Below are positions 20,109-28,089 of a DNA stretch of 28,089 nt, piece by piece; positions within the stretch are counted from its first letter, which is position 1; each line of letters opens with the position of its first letter. The stretch lies in assembly GCA_937919015.1 (NCBI GenBank), contig CALFPN010000010.1, positions 1 to 28,089 of the forward strand, written 5' to 3'. The notes below the pieces were generated by a model. The model was not told the origin of the DNA, did no database searches, and was given only the letters and a program-made list of their open reading frames with translations. The DNA comes from an uncultured Clostridia bacterium. Lineage in GTDB: Bacteria > Bacillota > Clostridia > Lachnospirales > Anaerotignaceae. The translations under genes were made by a program, and so were the position numbers.

Positions 20109-22415
20109 TTAGCGGGGTACTTCCACCATTGTGAATGCTTCTACCCAGTCGCCTTCTTTTACATCATTGAATTTTTTGAATACCAGACCACATTCATAGC
20201 CCAGTGCAACTTCTTTTACGTCGTCTTTGAAACGTTTCAGGGATTCCAGTTCGCCTTCGTAAACAACGATACCGTCACGAACGATACGAACCTGACAGTT
20301 ACGAACGATCTTACCGTCTTTTACATAAGAACCTGCGATGGTACCAACGCCGGAAGCTTTGAAGGTCTGACGAACTTCCGCATGACCCAGAACTTTTTCT
20401 TCGTAAACAGGGTCCAGCATACCTTTCATGGCAGCCTGAATATCTTCGATGGCGTTATAGATAACACGGTACAGACGAACGTCAACTTTTTCTTCGTCAG
20501 CAAATGCTTTTGCAGCGGGTTCAGGACGAACGTTGAAGCCGATGATAATGGCATTGGAAGCGGAAGCCAACAGAACGTCACTTTCTGTTACCGCACCAAC
20601 ACCGCCGTGGATCACGCGAACGCGTACTTCGTCATTTGTCAGTTTTTCCAGAGACTGACGAACGGCTTCCACGGAGCCCTGTACGTCTGCTTTTACGATG
20701 ATGCCCAGTTCTTTCATGTTACCGCTCTGAATCTGGCTGAACAGATCATCCAGAGATACTTTCTGAGGTGTCTGGCTGATCAGTGTTTCTCTGTTTTTCG
20801 CGATTACGCTTTCTGCCAGCTGTCTTGCCTGTTTTTCGTTTGCTGCCACATAGAATGTGTCACCGGCAGCGGGAACTTCGGACAGACCCAGAATTTCTAC
20901 AGGTGTGGAAGGACCAGCAACTTTTACTCTTCTGCCCTTGTCATCGGTCATGGCTCTGATTTTACCATAAGCAGGACCTGCCACGACGGGGTCACCCACA
21001 CGCAGGGTACCGCTCTGTACCAGAACCGTTGCAACGGGGCCGCGGCCTTTGTCCAGCTGTGCTTCGATGATGGCACCTCTTGCTTTTTTGTTGGGGTTTG
21101 CTTTCAGTTCTTTCATTTCTGCTGTCAGGATGATCATTTCCAGCAGGTTATCGATGCCTTCTTTGGAACGAGCAGAAACAGGTACACATACGGTTGTGCC
21201 GCCCCAATCTTCTGCCAGCAGACCGTATTCTGTCAGTTCCTGTTTTACTCTGTCAGGGTTTGCAGAAGGTTTATCCATTTTGTTGATGGCAACAATGATT
21301 TCAACACCAGCTGCTTTCGCATGGTTGATGGCTTCGATGGTCTGGGGCATAACACCGTCATCGGCAGCTACGACCAGAATGGCGATATCTGTTACCTGTG
21401 CGCCACGCATACGCATTGCTGTGAAGGCTTCGTGACCGGGTGTATCCAGGAAAGTGATGGGTTTGCCATCGATCTGTACTGTGTAAGCACCGATATGCTG
21501 TGTGATACCGCCGGCTTCGCCTTTTGTTACGTTGGCATGACGGATGGCATCCAGCAGGGATGTTTTACCATGGTCAACATGACCCATTACAACAACAACG
21601 GGAGGTCTTTCTTCCAGTTTGGATTCGTCTTCTTCCTCTTCTGTCCCGAAAGCTTCTTCCATGATGTCTTTTTCTTCTTCCAGTTCCAGAATCACGTTGT
21701 ATTCTTCTGCAATTGTTGCAGCTGTATCGAAGTCCAGTGTTGCATTGATCGCCAGCATTTTGCCTTTTTTCATCAGGTTCATTACCAGATCAGAACCTTT
21801 TTTCCCCAGAACCTCTGCCAGTTCTTTTACAGTGATGGATTCGGGGATATATTTGATTTCAGGATCAGCGTTTGCAGCCGCTTCTGCTGCTTCCAGAGCT
21901 GCCAGTTCTGCCATCAGTGCTGCTTCTTCTTCCATTTCGCGGCGTCTGCGTTCCATGGGATTTTCTTTCACTTTCTGACCGTTTTTGTTGCCCTTTTTAT
22001 CTTTACCCTTGTTGTTCTCTTTATTCTGGCCTTTGCCCTGCTGCTGACCACCCTGTTTCTGGTTGTTCTGCTGCTGGGATTTACCCTGTCTGTTGTCGTT
22101 TCTGTTATCCTGTCTCTGTGCAGGTTTATTGCCGCCCTGTTTCTGGTCTTTTTTCTGACCGTCCTGTTTGGGTGCATCTTTCTTGGGTGCCTGCTGTTTG
22201 GGCGCATCTTTTTTGGGTGCTTCCTTCTTGGGCTCTTCTTTTTTGGGTTCTTCTTTTTTCGGTTGATACAGTGCTGTTACCTTGGCTGCTTCTTCTTCTG
22301 TCAGCATACCCATATGGCTCTTTGCTTCGATACCAACACTGTGAATTTTTTCCATCAGATCTTTATTTGCAACATTCAGCTGCTTTGCCAGTTCATAAAT
22401 ACGAATCTTGGACAT
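20109..22415 (-). CDS. infB: Translation initiation factor IF-2
   Basis: This 768-residue GTPase brings initiator tRNA to the 30S subunit. The N-terminal IF2_N domain (1-50) is followed by a low-complexity Lys/Glu/Pro then Gln/Asn/Gly-rich linker (about 51-155). A second IF2_N-like domain (about 190-250) comes next. The G domain has G1 GHVDHGKT (278-285), G3 DTPGHE (324-329) and G4 NKMD (378-381). Domains II, III and C-terminal tRNA-binding domain IV complete the protein. ATG 22413-22415 is preceded by GAGGTG. It lies 27 bases after the L7Ae-like gene. The long plus-strand frame across it is only an antisense shadow. Confidence 0.98.
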   Translation of the reverse strand: MSKIRIYELAKQLNVANKDLMEKIHSVGIEAKSHMGMLTEEEAAKVTALYQPKKEEPKKEEPKKEAPKKDAPKQQAPKKDAPKQDGQKKDQKQGGNKPAQRQDNRNDNRQGKSQQQNNQKQGGQQQGKGQNKENNKGKDKKGNKNGQKVKENPMERRRREMEEEAALMAELAALEAAEAAANADPEIKYIPESITVKELAEVLGKKGSDLVMNLMKKGKMLAINATLDFDTAATIAEEYNVILELEEEKDIMEEAFGTEEEEDESKLEERPPVVVVMGHVDHGKTSLLDAIRHANVTKGEAGGITQHIGAYTVQIDGKPITFLDTPGHEAFTAMRMRGAQVTDIAILVVAADDGVMPQTIEAINHAKAAGVEIIVAINKMDKPSANPDRVKQELTEYGLLAEDWGGTTVCVPVSARSKEGIDNLLEMIILTAEMKELKANPNKKARGAIIEAQLDKGRGPVATVLVQSGTLRVGDPVVAGPAYGKIRAMTDDKGRRVKVAGPSTPVEILGLSEVPAAGDTFYVAANEKQARQLAESVIAKNRETLISQTPQKVSLDDLFSQIQSGNMKELGIIVKADVQGSVEAVRQSLEKLTNDEVRVRVIHGGVGAVTESDVLLASASNAIIIGFNVRPEPAAKAFADEEKVDVRLYRVIYNAIEDIQAAMKGMLDPVYEEKVLGHAEVRQTFKASGVGTIAGSYVKDGKIVRNCQVRIVRDGIVVYEGELESLKRFKDDVKEVALGYECGLVFKKFNDVKEGDWVEAFTMVEVPR

Positions 22416-22442
22416 TCCACAACACCTCGTCTTTCTCGATGA

Positions 22443-22775
22443 TCAGTCTTCACCGACCTTCGTTCTATTCTCTATGATATCATCCGCCAGCTGTTTCAGT
22501 TTTTTCGCAAAGCCTTCTTCCGTGATTGCGATGATGGAGCGCATATCTGTACCAATGGCTCTGCCCAGTTCTTCCTTGGCTCCGATCTCTGCCAAGGGCA
22601 ATTCATAGTAAGCTGCGGAATTTCTAAATTTCTTCTTTGTATTTTTGGAGGCATCCTCCGATAAGATCAGGAGATACGCTTTATTGCCGCGCACCGCCTG
22701 TTCAGCTGCCACTTCGCCTGCAGCCAGTTTGCCTGCCCGTTTGCAAAGGCCCAGAAGGGAAAGGAATTTATACAT
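22443..22775 (-). CDS. L7Ae/L30e-family RNA-binding protein (YlxQ-like)
   Basis: This small protein of 110 residues has the L7Ae/L30e/Gadd45 fold. The N-terminal FLSLLGLCKRAGKLAAGEVAAEQAVR and AYLLILSEDASKNTKKKF segments match the YlxQ members of nusA-infB operons. Such proteins bind kink-turn RNAs; the cellular target is not established. ATG 22773-22775 lies inside the ylxR 3' end (eight-base overlap) and has GGAGG nine bases upstream. Confidence 0.92.
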   Translation of the reverse strand: MYKFLSLLGLCKRAGKLAAGEVAAEQAVRGNKAYLLILSEDASKNTKKKFRNSAAYYELPLAEIGAKEELGRAIGTDMRSIIAITEEGFAKKLKQLADDIIENRTKVGED

Positions 22776-23043
22776 TCGTTTCTTCCTCCAGTTCTTTCAG
22801 CAGCTGTTCATACACTTCCTTGGGCACAGGTGCCTTAAAGGAACGTTCCAGCCCTTTGGATTTTTGTGCTTTCGCCAGACAATCCCCATTGGGACAAATA
22901 TATGCGCCACGGCCGGGCTTCTTGCCTGTGCGGTCTAAAGAAAACTCTCCTTCATCATTTCTGACAATACGGATCAGTTCTTTTTTATTTTTCATTTCCT
23001 GACAACCGGTGCATTTTCTGAGAGGTACTTTTCTCTGCTTCAT
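22768..23043 (-). CDS. rnpM: YlxR/RnpM RNase P modulator family protein (DUF448)
   Basis: This 91-residue basic protein has RKCTGCQEMKNKKELIRIV at the N-terminus and the GRGAYIC motif (about residues 45-51), which define the YlxR family. Work on Bacillus subtilis members reports binding to the RNase P RNA, hence the name RnpM; applying it here is by homology. ATG 23041-23043 follows AAGGTGAG. It sits between nusA (14 bases upstream) and the L7Ae gene, which it overlaps. Confidence 0.93.
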   Translation of the reverse strand: MKQRKVPLRKCTGCQEMKNKKELIRIVRNDEGEFSLDRTGKKPGRGAYICPNGDCLAKAQKSKGLERSFKAPVPKEVYEQLLKELEEETNV

Positions 23044-23057
23044 ACGCTCTCACCTTC

Positions 23058-24221
23058 TTATTCTTCTACTGCTTCTTCTGCAGTTTCGATTGCATCGATT
23101 GCTTCCAGAGCATCCATTTCTTCTGCTGCTTCTGCAACTTCCACTTCTTCTGCAGCGGGTTCTTCATCAGCCAGGAAGTTTGTTTCTCTTGCCTGTGTTT
23201 CGCTCTTGATGTCAATTCTCCAGCCTGTCAGTTTTGCAGACAGTCTTGCGTTCTGGCCTTCTTTACCGATCGCCAGAGACAGCTGATGGTCGGGAACAAC
23301 GATTTTCGCACTCTGTTCTGCTTCGTTCAATTTTACTTCCAAAACCTTGGAAGGGCTCAGAGCTGCAGCGATGAATTCTCTGGGATCTTCAGACCAGTTG
23401 ATGACGTCGATCTTTTCGCCGCCCAGTTCGTTTACGATCACATTGACTCTGTAACCATTCTGACCTACGCATGCACCCAATGCATCCACATTTTCATTTT
23501 TGGAGTAAACAGCGATTTTTGTTCTGCTGCCGGCTTCTCTGGCAATGCTCTTGATTTCAACAGTACCGTCATGTACTTCGGGCACTTCCTGTTCGAAGAG
23601 ACGTTTTACCAGTTCGGGATGTGTTCTGGAAACAAAGATCTGAGGGCCTTTTGTTGTCTGTTTCACTTCCAGAACGTATACTTTCACGCGATCCATGAAG
23701 TTATACTGTTCGCCGGGGATCTGTTCATTTGCAGCCAGCACTGCATCGATCTTGCCCATCTGCACGATCACGTTTCTGCGTTCTTTTCTCTGAACGATAG
23801 CAGTTACCACTTCACGTTCTTTTGTGATGTACTGATTGAACAGGATTTCTCTTTCTGCTTCGCGGAATTTCTGTACAACCACCTGTTTTGCTGTCTGGGC
23901 GGAAATTCTGCCAAAGTTTTTGGGTGTTACTTCAATATCTACAATGTCACCAACCACATAGTTGGGGTTTGCAATTCTTGCCATTTCCAAAGACATTTCC
24001 AGCTGAGGATCTTCTACTGTTTCTACAATTGTTTTCTGTGTGAAACATTTTACTTCGCCGGTTTCTCTGTTCATGTCTACTTTGATATTCTGGCTTGTGC
24101 CAAAGTGTTTCTTACAAGCAGAAACCAGAGATGCTTCGATCGCTTCAAAAATGAGCTCCTTATCGATGCCTTTTTCTTTTGCAACCAGTTCCAATGCGGT
24201 CAAAAATTCCTTACTATCCAT
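23058..24221 (-). CDS. nusA: Transcription termination/antitermination factor NusA
   Basis: This 387-residue RNA polymerase-associated factor controls pausing, termination and antitermination. The N-terminal RNAP-binding domain (about 1-125) shows EAIEASLVSACKK. An S1 domain (about 135-200) follows, then tandem KH domains with GQNGYRVNVI and LAIGKEGQNARLSAKLTGW. Residues after about 350 form an acidic Glu/Ala-rich tail, replacing the extra repeat domains of enteric NusA. ATG 24219-24221 is preceded by GGGAGG. It lies 22 bases after rimP. Confidence 0.97.
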   Translation of the reverse strand: MDSKEFLTALELVAKEKGIDKELIFEAIEASLVSACKKHFGTSQNIKVDMNRETGEVKCFTQKTIVETVEDPQLEMSLEMARIANPNYVVGDIVDIEVTPKNFGRISAQTAKQVVVQKFREAEREILFNQYITKEREVVTAIVQRKERRNVIVQMGKIDAVLAANEQIPGEQYNFMDRVKVYVLEVKQTTKGPQIFVSRTHPELVKRLFEQEVPEVHDGTVEIKSIAREAGSRTKIAVYSKNENVDALGACVGQNGYRVNVIVNELGGEKIDVINWSEDPREFIAAALSPSKVLEVKLNEAEQSAKIVVPDHQLSLAIGKEGQNARLSAKLTGWRIDIKSETQARETNFLADEEPAAEEVEVAEAAEEMDALEAIDAIETAEEAVEE

Positions 24222-24243
24222 TTTCCAGATTCCTCCCTCTTAT

Positions 24244-24711
24244 TTAGAAGATCACTGCCAGTCTTACGCTGGCTGTATCTTTGTGTTCAAATGTTACTAC
24301 ATTGCCATTTTCTTCTTCGATGGAAAGTACGCCATTTTCCAGACCCAGCAGCTTACCCTGATACTGCTTGCTGCCGTTTACTGCCTTATACAGCTTTACA
24401 TCGATGATCTCCCCCTGATATTTTACGAAATCCGCCTCTTTTTTCAGAGGTCTGTCGATACCGGGAGAACTTACTTCCAAAATATACGCCTGTTCGATGG
24501 GATCTTTTTCATCCAGCTTCGCTTCCAGCGCACGGCTCACCAGTTCGCAGTCATCAATATTCACGCCGCCGTCTTTATCGATATACACACGCAGATACCA
24601 GTTCACGCCTTCTTTTACAAATTCCAGATCTACCAGTTCCAGACCATTCGCTTCCACGATAGGCTCCAGAAGAGGCAGAACTTTTGCTTCTGTATTATTT
24701 GCCTTTGCCAT
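24244..24711 (-). CDS. rimP: Ribosome maturation factor RimP
   Basis: This 155-residue protein is needed for early 30S subunit assembly. The N-terminal alpha/beta domain includes the LELVDLEFVKEGVNWYLRVY segment and the DGGVNIDDCELVSRALEAKLDE region, then the EVSSPGIDRPLKKEADF motif. An SH3-like C-terminal domain follows. ATG 24709-24711 with GAGGTG upstream is preferred over an in-frame ATG eight codons earlier. It is the first gene of the nusA-infB operon, behind a promoter at 24877-24905 and a leader with two RNA structures. Confidence 0.96.
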   Translation of the reverse strand: MAKANNTEAKVLPLLEPIVEANGLELVDLEFVKEGVNWYLRVYIDKDGGVNIDDCELVSRALEAKLDEKDPIEQAYILEVSSPGIDRPLKKEADFVKYQGEIIDVKLYKAVNGSKQYQGKLLGLENGVLSIEEENGNVVTFEHKDTASVRLAVIF

Positions 24712-24738
24712 TTTTACACCTCTTTTTCGAATCACTTA

Positions 24739-24803
24739 CAAAAGTCGATCGCTCCGTGTTTCACACTCTCGCAATCGCCGCCCATCTGCTTGCCGGACTT
24801 TTG
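24739..24803 (-). promoter_or_regulatory. Structured RNA element in the rimP leader
   Basis: CAAAAGTC (24739-24746) and GACTTTTG (24796-24803) give a perfect 8-bp closing stem. Inside, GATTGC / GCGATC (with one G-U) encloses a small GTGTGAAACAC hairpin. It ends 28 bases before the rimP start. Not matched by eye to any known leader class. Confidence 0.55.
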
Positions 24804-24817
24804 CTCATACAACAACA

Positions 24818-24843
24818 AAGAGCAGGTCATTCAACCTACTCTT
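24818..24843 (-). terminator. Possible attenuator hairpin in the rimP leader
   Basis: AAGAGTAGGT pairs with ACCTGCTCTT (one G-U) across a 6-nt loop, followed on the minus strand by TTGTTGTTG after one further T. The broken U tract makes it a partial terminator at most. Confidence 0.5.
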
Positions 24844-24876
24844 CTTCGCCGACAACTTATACTATTACTGTAATAG

Positions 24877-24905
24877 ACTATATCACATTTCTCCTTAATT
24901 TGCAA
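24877..24905 (-). promoter_or_regulatory. Promoter of the rimP-nusA-infB operon
   Basis: TTGCAA (24900-24905), 17-bp spacer, TATAGT (24877-24882) on the minus strand, about 165 bases before the rimP start. The stretch 24906-25002 towards the DUF554 gene is AT-rich with only a short TCCTGA/TCAGGA hairpin and no clear terminator. Confidence 0.65.
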
Positions 24906-25002
24906 GATTTTTTCCTGATTTTTCAGGATTGCCGCAAACATTTTCTCAAAAGTGTACTTCTAGTAGAAAACATTCGTTTTCATACTTCCGAAAAACCTAT
25001 TT

Positions 25003-25695
25003 TTATACAAAATTCGTCAAAAGAGGGCAAAGAAGAATCGGCAAAAAAATCGCAGGAAGGAAATTGATGACCTTTAATTTTGTAATACCGATGATATTCA
25101 GCCCCAGCGCAAAAATAAGCAGAGAGCCGGAACAAACCATTTCCGCAATGACTGCATCCGTCAGGAGAGGGGCTACAAACTGCGCCAGCAAAACAATGCC
25201 GCCCTGAAACACCAGAACAAACGCCGCAGAAAGCATAACGCCAATCCCCAGAGAGGATGCAAACACCATAGAAGAGATAAAATCCAACACAGATTTTGTA
25301 AAAATCATTTCATAATCTCCGGAGAGTCCGGCCTGCAGAGAGCCAACAATGGTCATGGCCCCTACGCAGAACAACAGAGAAGCCGTCACAAAGCCTTCTG
25401 CCAGAGAGATTTCATTGCCGTCTTTTTTGAAGCGATTCTCCATGCCCGCAGCAAAACGATTCAATTTATCATCCAGATCCAAACCTTCCCCAATCACAAT
25501 ACCGATAGCCATGGACAAAATCAACACCAGCGTATTAGAGCCTTTCAATGTGCCGCTCCAGCCGATATACAACGTACAAAGCCCCAGACCTTTCATCAAT
25601 GTATCCGTAATACGTTCCGGAATCCCTTTTTTCAGCAGCATACCGATAGAACTTCCAATCAGCACTGCCAGCGTATTTACAATGACAGCAATCAC
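25003..25695 (-). CDS. DUF554 membrane protein (YdfK/YqgA-like)
   Basis: This 230-residue hydrophobic protein has about seven transmembrane segments. The N-terminal VNTLAVLIGSSIGMLLKKGIPERI and the LVLILSMAIGIVIGEGLDLD and FCVGAMTIVGSLQAGL segments are hallmarks of DUF554. Function is unknown; a transporter-like role has been suggested for the family but is not proved. The start is GTG (25693-25695), with GAGGG seven bases upstream; this places the conserved VNTLAV at the expected N-terminal position. It stands between the right-hand ABC operon terminator and the rimP promoter, on the same strand as both. Confidence 0.9.
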   Translation of the reverse strand: MIAVIVNTLAVLIGSSIGMLLKKGIPERITDTLMKGLGLCTLYIGWSGTLKGSNTLVLILSMAIGIVIGEGLDLDDKLNRFAAGMENRFKKDGNEISLAEGFVTASLLFCVGAMTIVGSLQAGLSGDYEMIFTKSVLDFISSMVFASSLGIGVMLSAAFVLVFQGGIVLLAQFVAPLLTDAVIAEMVCSGSLLIFALGLNIIGITKLKVINFLPAIFLPILLCPLLTNFV

Positions 25696-25764
25696 GTTCT
25701 TTCCCTCTTTTCTTTCGTATATTCATGTATTCAAAAGCGTACCACTTTTTTCCTTTTTTGTAAA

Positions 25765-25794
25765 CAAAAAACCCCAAGCGAAATGCTTGAGGTT
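25765..25794 (-). terminator. Intrinsic terminator of the right amino acid ABC operon
   Basis: AACCTCAAGC / GCTTGGGGTT (25785-25794 with 25770-25779, one G-U) around a 5-nt loop, followed on the minus strand by TTTTGTTT. It lies 15 bases after the ATPase stop. Confidence 0.9.
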
Positions 25795-25809
25795 TTGATT
25801 CGTTATGTA

Positions 25810-26538
25810 TCAGAGAACTTTGTTTAGGAAGTCCTGTGTTCTCTTATGCTGAGGATTGCCAAACACCTCTGCAGGTGTACCCTGTTCTACGATGTAGCCG
25901 CCGTCCATGAAGATTACACGGTCTGCAACCTCTCTGGCAAAGCCCATTTCATGGGTAACAACGATCATTGTCATACCGTCCTTCGCCAGCTGTTTCATTA
26001 CCTCCAGTACTTCGCCTACCATTTCAGGGTCCAGCGCAGATGTAGGTTCATCAAACAGCATGATGTCAGGATTCATGGCCAGTGCACGGGCAATGGCAAC
26101 ACGCTGCTGCTGACCGCCGGAAAGATTTGGAGGATATTCCCCAGCCTTTTCCGCCAGACCTACTGTTGCCAGCAATCTTTCAGCCGTTTCTTTTGCCTGC
26201 GCCTTTGACAGCTTCTTTCTGTCAACAGGTGCCAGCATGATATTTTCCAAAACACTCAGGTGAGGGAACAGATTAAACTGCTGGAACACCATACCGATGT
26301 TTTCCCTTACCTTGTTGATGTTGCATTTGGGGTCTGTGATGTCGTTATCATCAACAATGACAGTGCCTGCAGTTGTTTCTTCCAGCTTGTTCAGGCAACG
26401 CAGAAATGTGGACTTACCGGAACCGGAAGGCCCGATCAAACAAACAACTTCGCCTTCTTTTACTTCCAGGTCAATGCCCTTCAATACTTCCAGACTGCCG
26501 AAGCTTTTCTTCAACTGTTCAACTTTTACCTTGATCAT
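25810..26538 (-). CDS. Polar amino acid ABC transporter ATP-binding protein (GlnQ type)
   Basis: This 242-residue ATPase is complete. Walker A is GPSGSGKS (36-43), the Q loop is in MVFQQFNLFPH (83-93), the signature is LSGGQ (139-143), Walker B is LFDEP (161-165) and the switch histidine is His196 in VTHEMGF. The D-loop TSALD follows Walker B. ATG 26536-26538 overlaps the permease stop as ATGA, and AAGGAGG lies upstream within the permease gene. It is the last gene of the operon before the terminator at 25765-25794. It is clearly paralogous to the partial gene at 1-340. Substrate class: polar amino acids; exact ligand unknown. Confidence 0.96.
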   Translation of the reverse strand: MIKVKVEQLKKSFGSLEVLKGIDLEVKEGEVVCLIGPSGSGKSTFLRCLNKLEETTAGTVIVDDNDITDPKCNINKVRENIGMVFQQFNLFPHLSVLENIMLAPVDRKKLSKAQAKETAERLLATVGLAEKAGEYPPNLSGGQQQRVAIARALAMNPDIMLFDEPTSALDPEMVGEVLEVMKQLAKDGMTMIVVTHEMGFAREVADRVIFMDGGYIVEQGTPAEVFGNPQHKRTQDFLNKVL

Positions 26539-27191
26539 TTGTTTGCCAGCCTCCTTTCGATAATCTGGAAAATCTTAGTCAGCACAACTACAACAACATA
26601 GTACATAACCGCAACGATCGCATAAGTTTTGAAACTTTCATAGTTTCTCGCTACGATCAGCTGACCCTGACGCATCAGTTCACCACAGCCGATAACAGAC
26701 AGGATAGATGTATCCTTCAGTGTGATGATGAACTGGTTCAGAACGGAAGGGATAACGATACGGATCGCCTGAGGCAGAATGATCTTTCTCATTGCAACAC
26801 CGTAAGGCAGCCCCAAGCTTCTTGCCGCTTCCATCTGCCCTTTGTTTACCGCAGCGATACCACTTCTGAAGATTTCAGACAGATATGCCCCGGCATTCAG
26901 ACACAGAACCAGAATCGCAGCACTGAAGGATGTGATTCTGATACCCAGCGCACCGGTAATACCGAAGTAGATAAAGAACGCCTGTACCATCAGTGGTGTA
27001 CCACGGATCAGACTCAGATAAATCGCGGAGATCCAGTTCAGAGGCTTCACCTTGGAAATGCTGAACAGACATGTGATCATACCGACGATCACTGCCAGCA
27101 CTAAAGATAAAATTGTCATTTGAAGTGTAAGCTTCAAGCCCATGGTGAGCTGAGGCATACACTGTCCTACATATTCAAAAAAACTACTCAT
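26535..27191 (-). CDS. Polar amino acid ABC transporter permease (HisM/GlnP type)
   Basis: This 218-residue membrane subunit has about five transmembrane segments. It shows SLIRGTPLMVQAF near residue 65 and the EAA loop LSEIFRSGIAAVNKGQMEAARSLG near 103-126, which contacts the ATPase. ATG 27189-27191 is preceded by AAGGAG about ten bases upstream. It follows the binding-protein gene by 21 bases and overlaps the ATPase gene by four, so the three genes form one transcription unit. The domain layout equals that of the permease at 330-1040, apart from that protein's longer N-terminus. Confidence 0.95.
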   Translation of the reverse strand: MSSFFEYVGQCMPQLTMGLKLTLQMTILSLVLAVIVGMITCLFSISKVKPLNWISAIYLSLIRGTPLMVQAFFIYFGITGALGIRITSFSAAILVLCLNAGAYLSEIFRSGIAAVNKGQMEAARSLGLPYGVAMRKIILPQAIRIVIPSVLNQFIITLKDTSILSVIGCGELMRQGQLIVARNYESFKTYAIVAVMYYVVVVVLTKIFQIIERRLANK

Positions 27192-27212
27192 AAGGCACTG
27201 CTCCTTAAGGAA

Positions 27213-27986
27213 TTAGCCCTGGATGTATGTATCCAGAATTTCCTGATATTTGCCGTTTTCTTTCAGGTTAGCAAGACCTGTATTGAACATTTCCAGCAGT
27301 TCCCCGTTGATACCTTTACCAACTGCGAAACCATAGGAGCTGCCGCGTTCTTTCTCTGTTACCATTTTCAGGCCATTGCCCTGAGTGATACCATAGCCCA
27401 GTACGGGATAGTCTTCGAAGCAAGCTGCGGAGTTACCAACAACTACGTCCATGCACATTGCGCTGGAATCATCAAATACTACTGTTTCGAAACCATACTG
27501 ATCTTTGATGGATTCTGCAAATTCCATACCTTCTGTACCTCTCTTAACAGCTACTTTCTTGCCAGCCAGATCTTCGTAACCTTTGATTGTGTCGTTGTCA
27601 GCTGCGATACCCATTACAACGCCGGAATCAAAATAAGGTGTGGAGAAATCGAATTTTTCTTCTCTGTCAGGTCTAATAGACATGCCGGCGATTACACCGT
27701 CAGCCTGACCTGCTTCCAGAGCCTGTACTGCTGCGTCGAAGCCCAGTGTCTGCAGTTCATATTCGAAGCCCTGATCTTCAGCGATTGCTTCCAGCAGTTC
27801 GATATCGATACCAACGTATTCGCCTGCTTCGTTCTGGAATTCGAAAGGTGCAAATGTTGTGTCTGTAGCAATGATGTATGTTTTTGCGCCATCTTCTGCT
27901 GCAGGTTCAGAGCCGCCGCATGCTGTTACGCCCAGAGCCATAACTGCTACCATTGCCATTGCTGTTAATTTTTTGGATAATTTCAT
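27213..27986 (-). CDS. Polar amino acid ABC transporter substrate-binding lipoprotein
   Basis: This 257-residue SBP_bac_3-type receptor has a lipoprotein signal peptide (MKLSKKLTAMAMVAVMALG) with lipobox VTAC at about residues 20-23. The mature domain starts with YIIATDTTFAPFEFQNEAGE and continues with YVGIDIELLEAIAEDQG, ADGVIAGMSIRPDREEKFDFS and the AVKRGTEGMEFAES hinge segment, as in glutamine/glutamate-type binding proteins. ATG 27984-27986 is preceded by GGGAGG. It is the first gene of the right ABC operon. The ligand is most likely a polar amino acid. Confidence 0.95.
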   Translation of the reverse strand: MKLSKKLTAMAMVAVMALGVTACGGSEPAAEDGAKTYIIATDTTFAPFEFQNEAGEYVGIDIELLEAIAEDQGFEYELQTLGFDAAVQALEAGQADGVIAGMSIRPDREEKFDFSTPYFDSGVVMGIAADNDTIKGYEDLAGKKVAVKRGTEGMEFAESIKDQYGFETVVFDDSSAMCMDVVVGNSAACFEDYPVLGYGITQGNGLKMVTEKERGSSYGFAVGKGINGELLEMFNTGLANLKENGKYQEILDTYIQG

Positions 27987-28042
27987 TGTAAATTCCTCCC
28001 TTTTTCTGTTTTCCCCATATATTTTAAGTTACCTCTATGATA

Positions 28043-28058
28043 ATGTGCTTTCGCACAT
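28043..28058. repeat. Small hairpin upstream of the right ABC operon
   Basis: ATGTGC / GCACAT with a tetraloop, GAAA when read on the minus strand. It lies about 57 bases before the binding-protein start, in a 103-base edge region where no promoter could be assigned with confidence. Confidence 0.4.
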
Positions 28059-28089
28059 CCTATGGGCTTTTCTTATCCTTCCTGTTTCA

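Noticed and set aside
20049..22442. Long plus-strand open frame of 797 codons
   Set aside because: Antisense shadow of infB; the minus strand shows complete IF-2 motifs.
1..28089. CRISPR array, phage or defence cluster
   Set aside because: No regularly spaced repeats, phage structural genes or nuclease/helicase modules are present; the only mobile element is the IS3-family copy.

Overview
The window looks like chromosomal DNA of a low-to-moderate GC Firmicute, most likely a Clostridia member of the Lachnospirales type. The reasons are the strong AGGAGG ribosome sites, TTG/GTG starts, the rimP-nusA-ylxR-ylxQ-infB-rbfA-nrnA-truB-ribF-rpsO-pnp gene order, and the lipoprotein solute-binding proteins. 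The taxonomic placement is inference from gene order and protein style; nothing was searched.

Layout. Positions 1-1917 (minus) hold a polar amino-acid ABC transporter: binding lipoprotein, permease and an ATPase cut by the window edge. Then come a CLC-type anion transporter with CLC-F-like motifs (2221-3495), and a response regulator / histidine kinase / DUF6440 operon (6724 down to 3622). A tRNA-Lys(TTT) with its own promoter and terminator (6930-7087) precedes a MATE efflux gene on the plus strand (7121-8464). An intact IS3-family (IS150-like) insertion sequence lies at 8484-9777. It sits exactly in the loop of the intrinsic terminator that once separated the MATE gene from hflX. The minus strand continues, reading right to left, with DUF378, dapF and hflX (12351 down to 9798), and before them an M16 peptidase and pnp.

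From 24900 down to about 12400 the minus strand is the translation/RNA-metabolism supercluster: rimP, nusA, ylxR (rnpM), an L7Ae-like gene, infB, rbfA, nrnA, truB, ribF, rpsO, pnp and an M16 peptidase. A TTGCAA-17-TATAGT promoter drives rimP and a second TTGCAA-17-TAATAT promoter drives rpsO. Ribosome maturation (RimP, RbfA), initiation (IF2), transcription elongation/termination (NusA), tRNA modification (TruB) and RNA decay (NrnA, PNPase) are thus physically grouped. Several leaders carry conspicuous RNA structure, above all a 23-bp stem in front of pnp.

The right end (25003-27986, minus) has a DUF554 membrane protein and a second complete polar amino-acid ABC operon (binding protein, permease, ATPase), paralogous to the one at the left end.

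No phage, defence system, CRISPR array or clearly new multi-gene system is visible. The most interesting items are the IS inserted in a terminator loop together with its own terminator-like left-end hairpin, the pnp leader stem, the 38-bp near-perfect palindrome between truB and ribF, and the structured dapF and rimP leaders.
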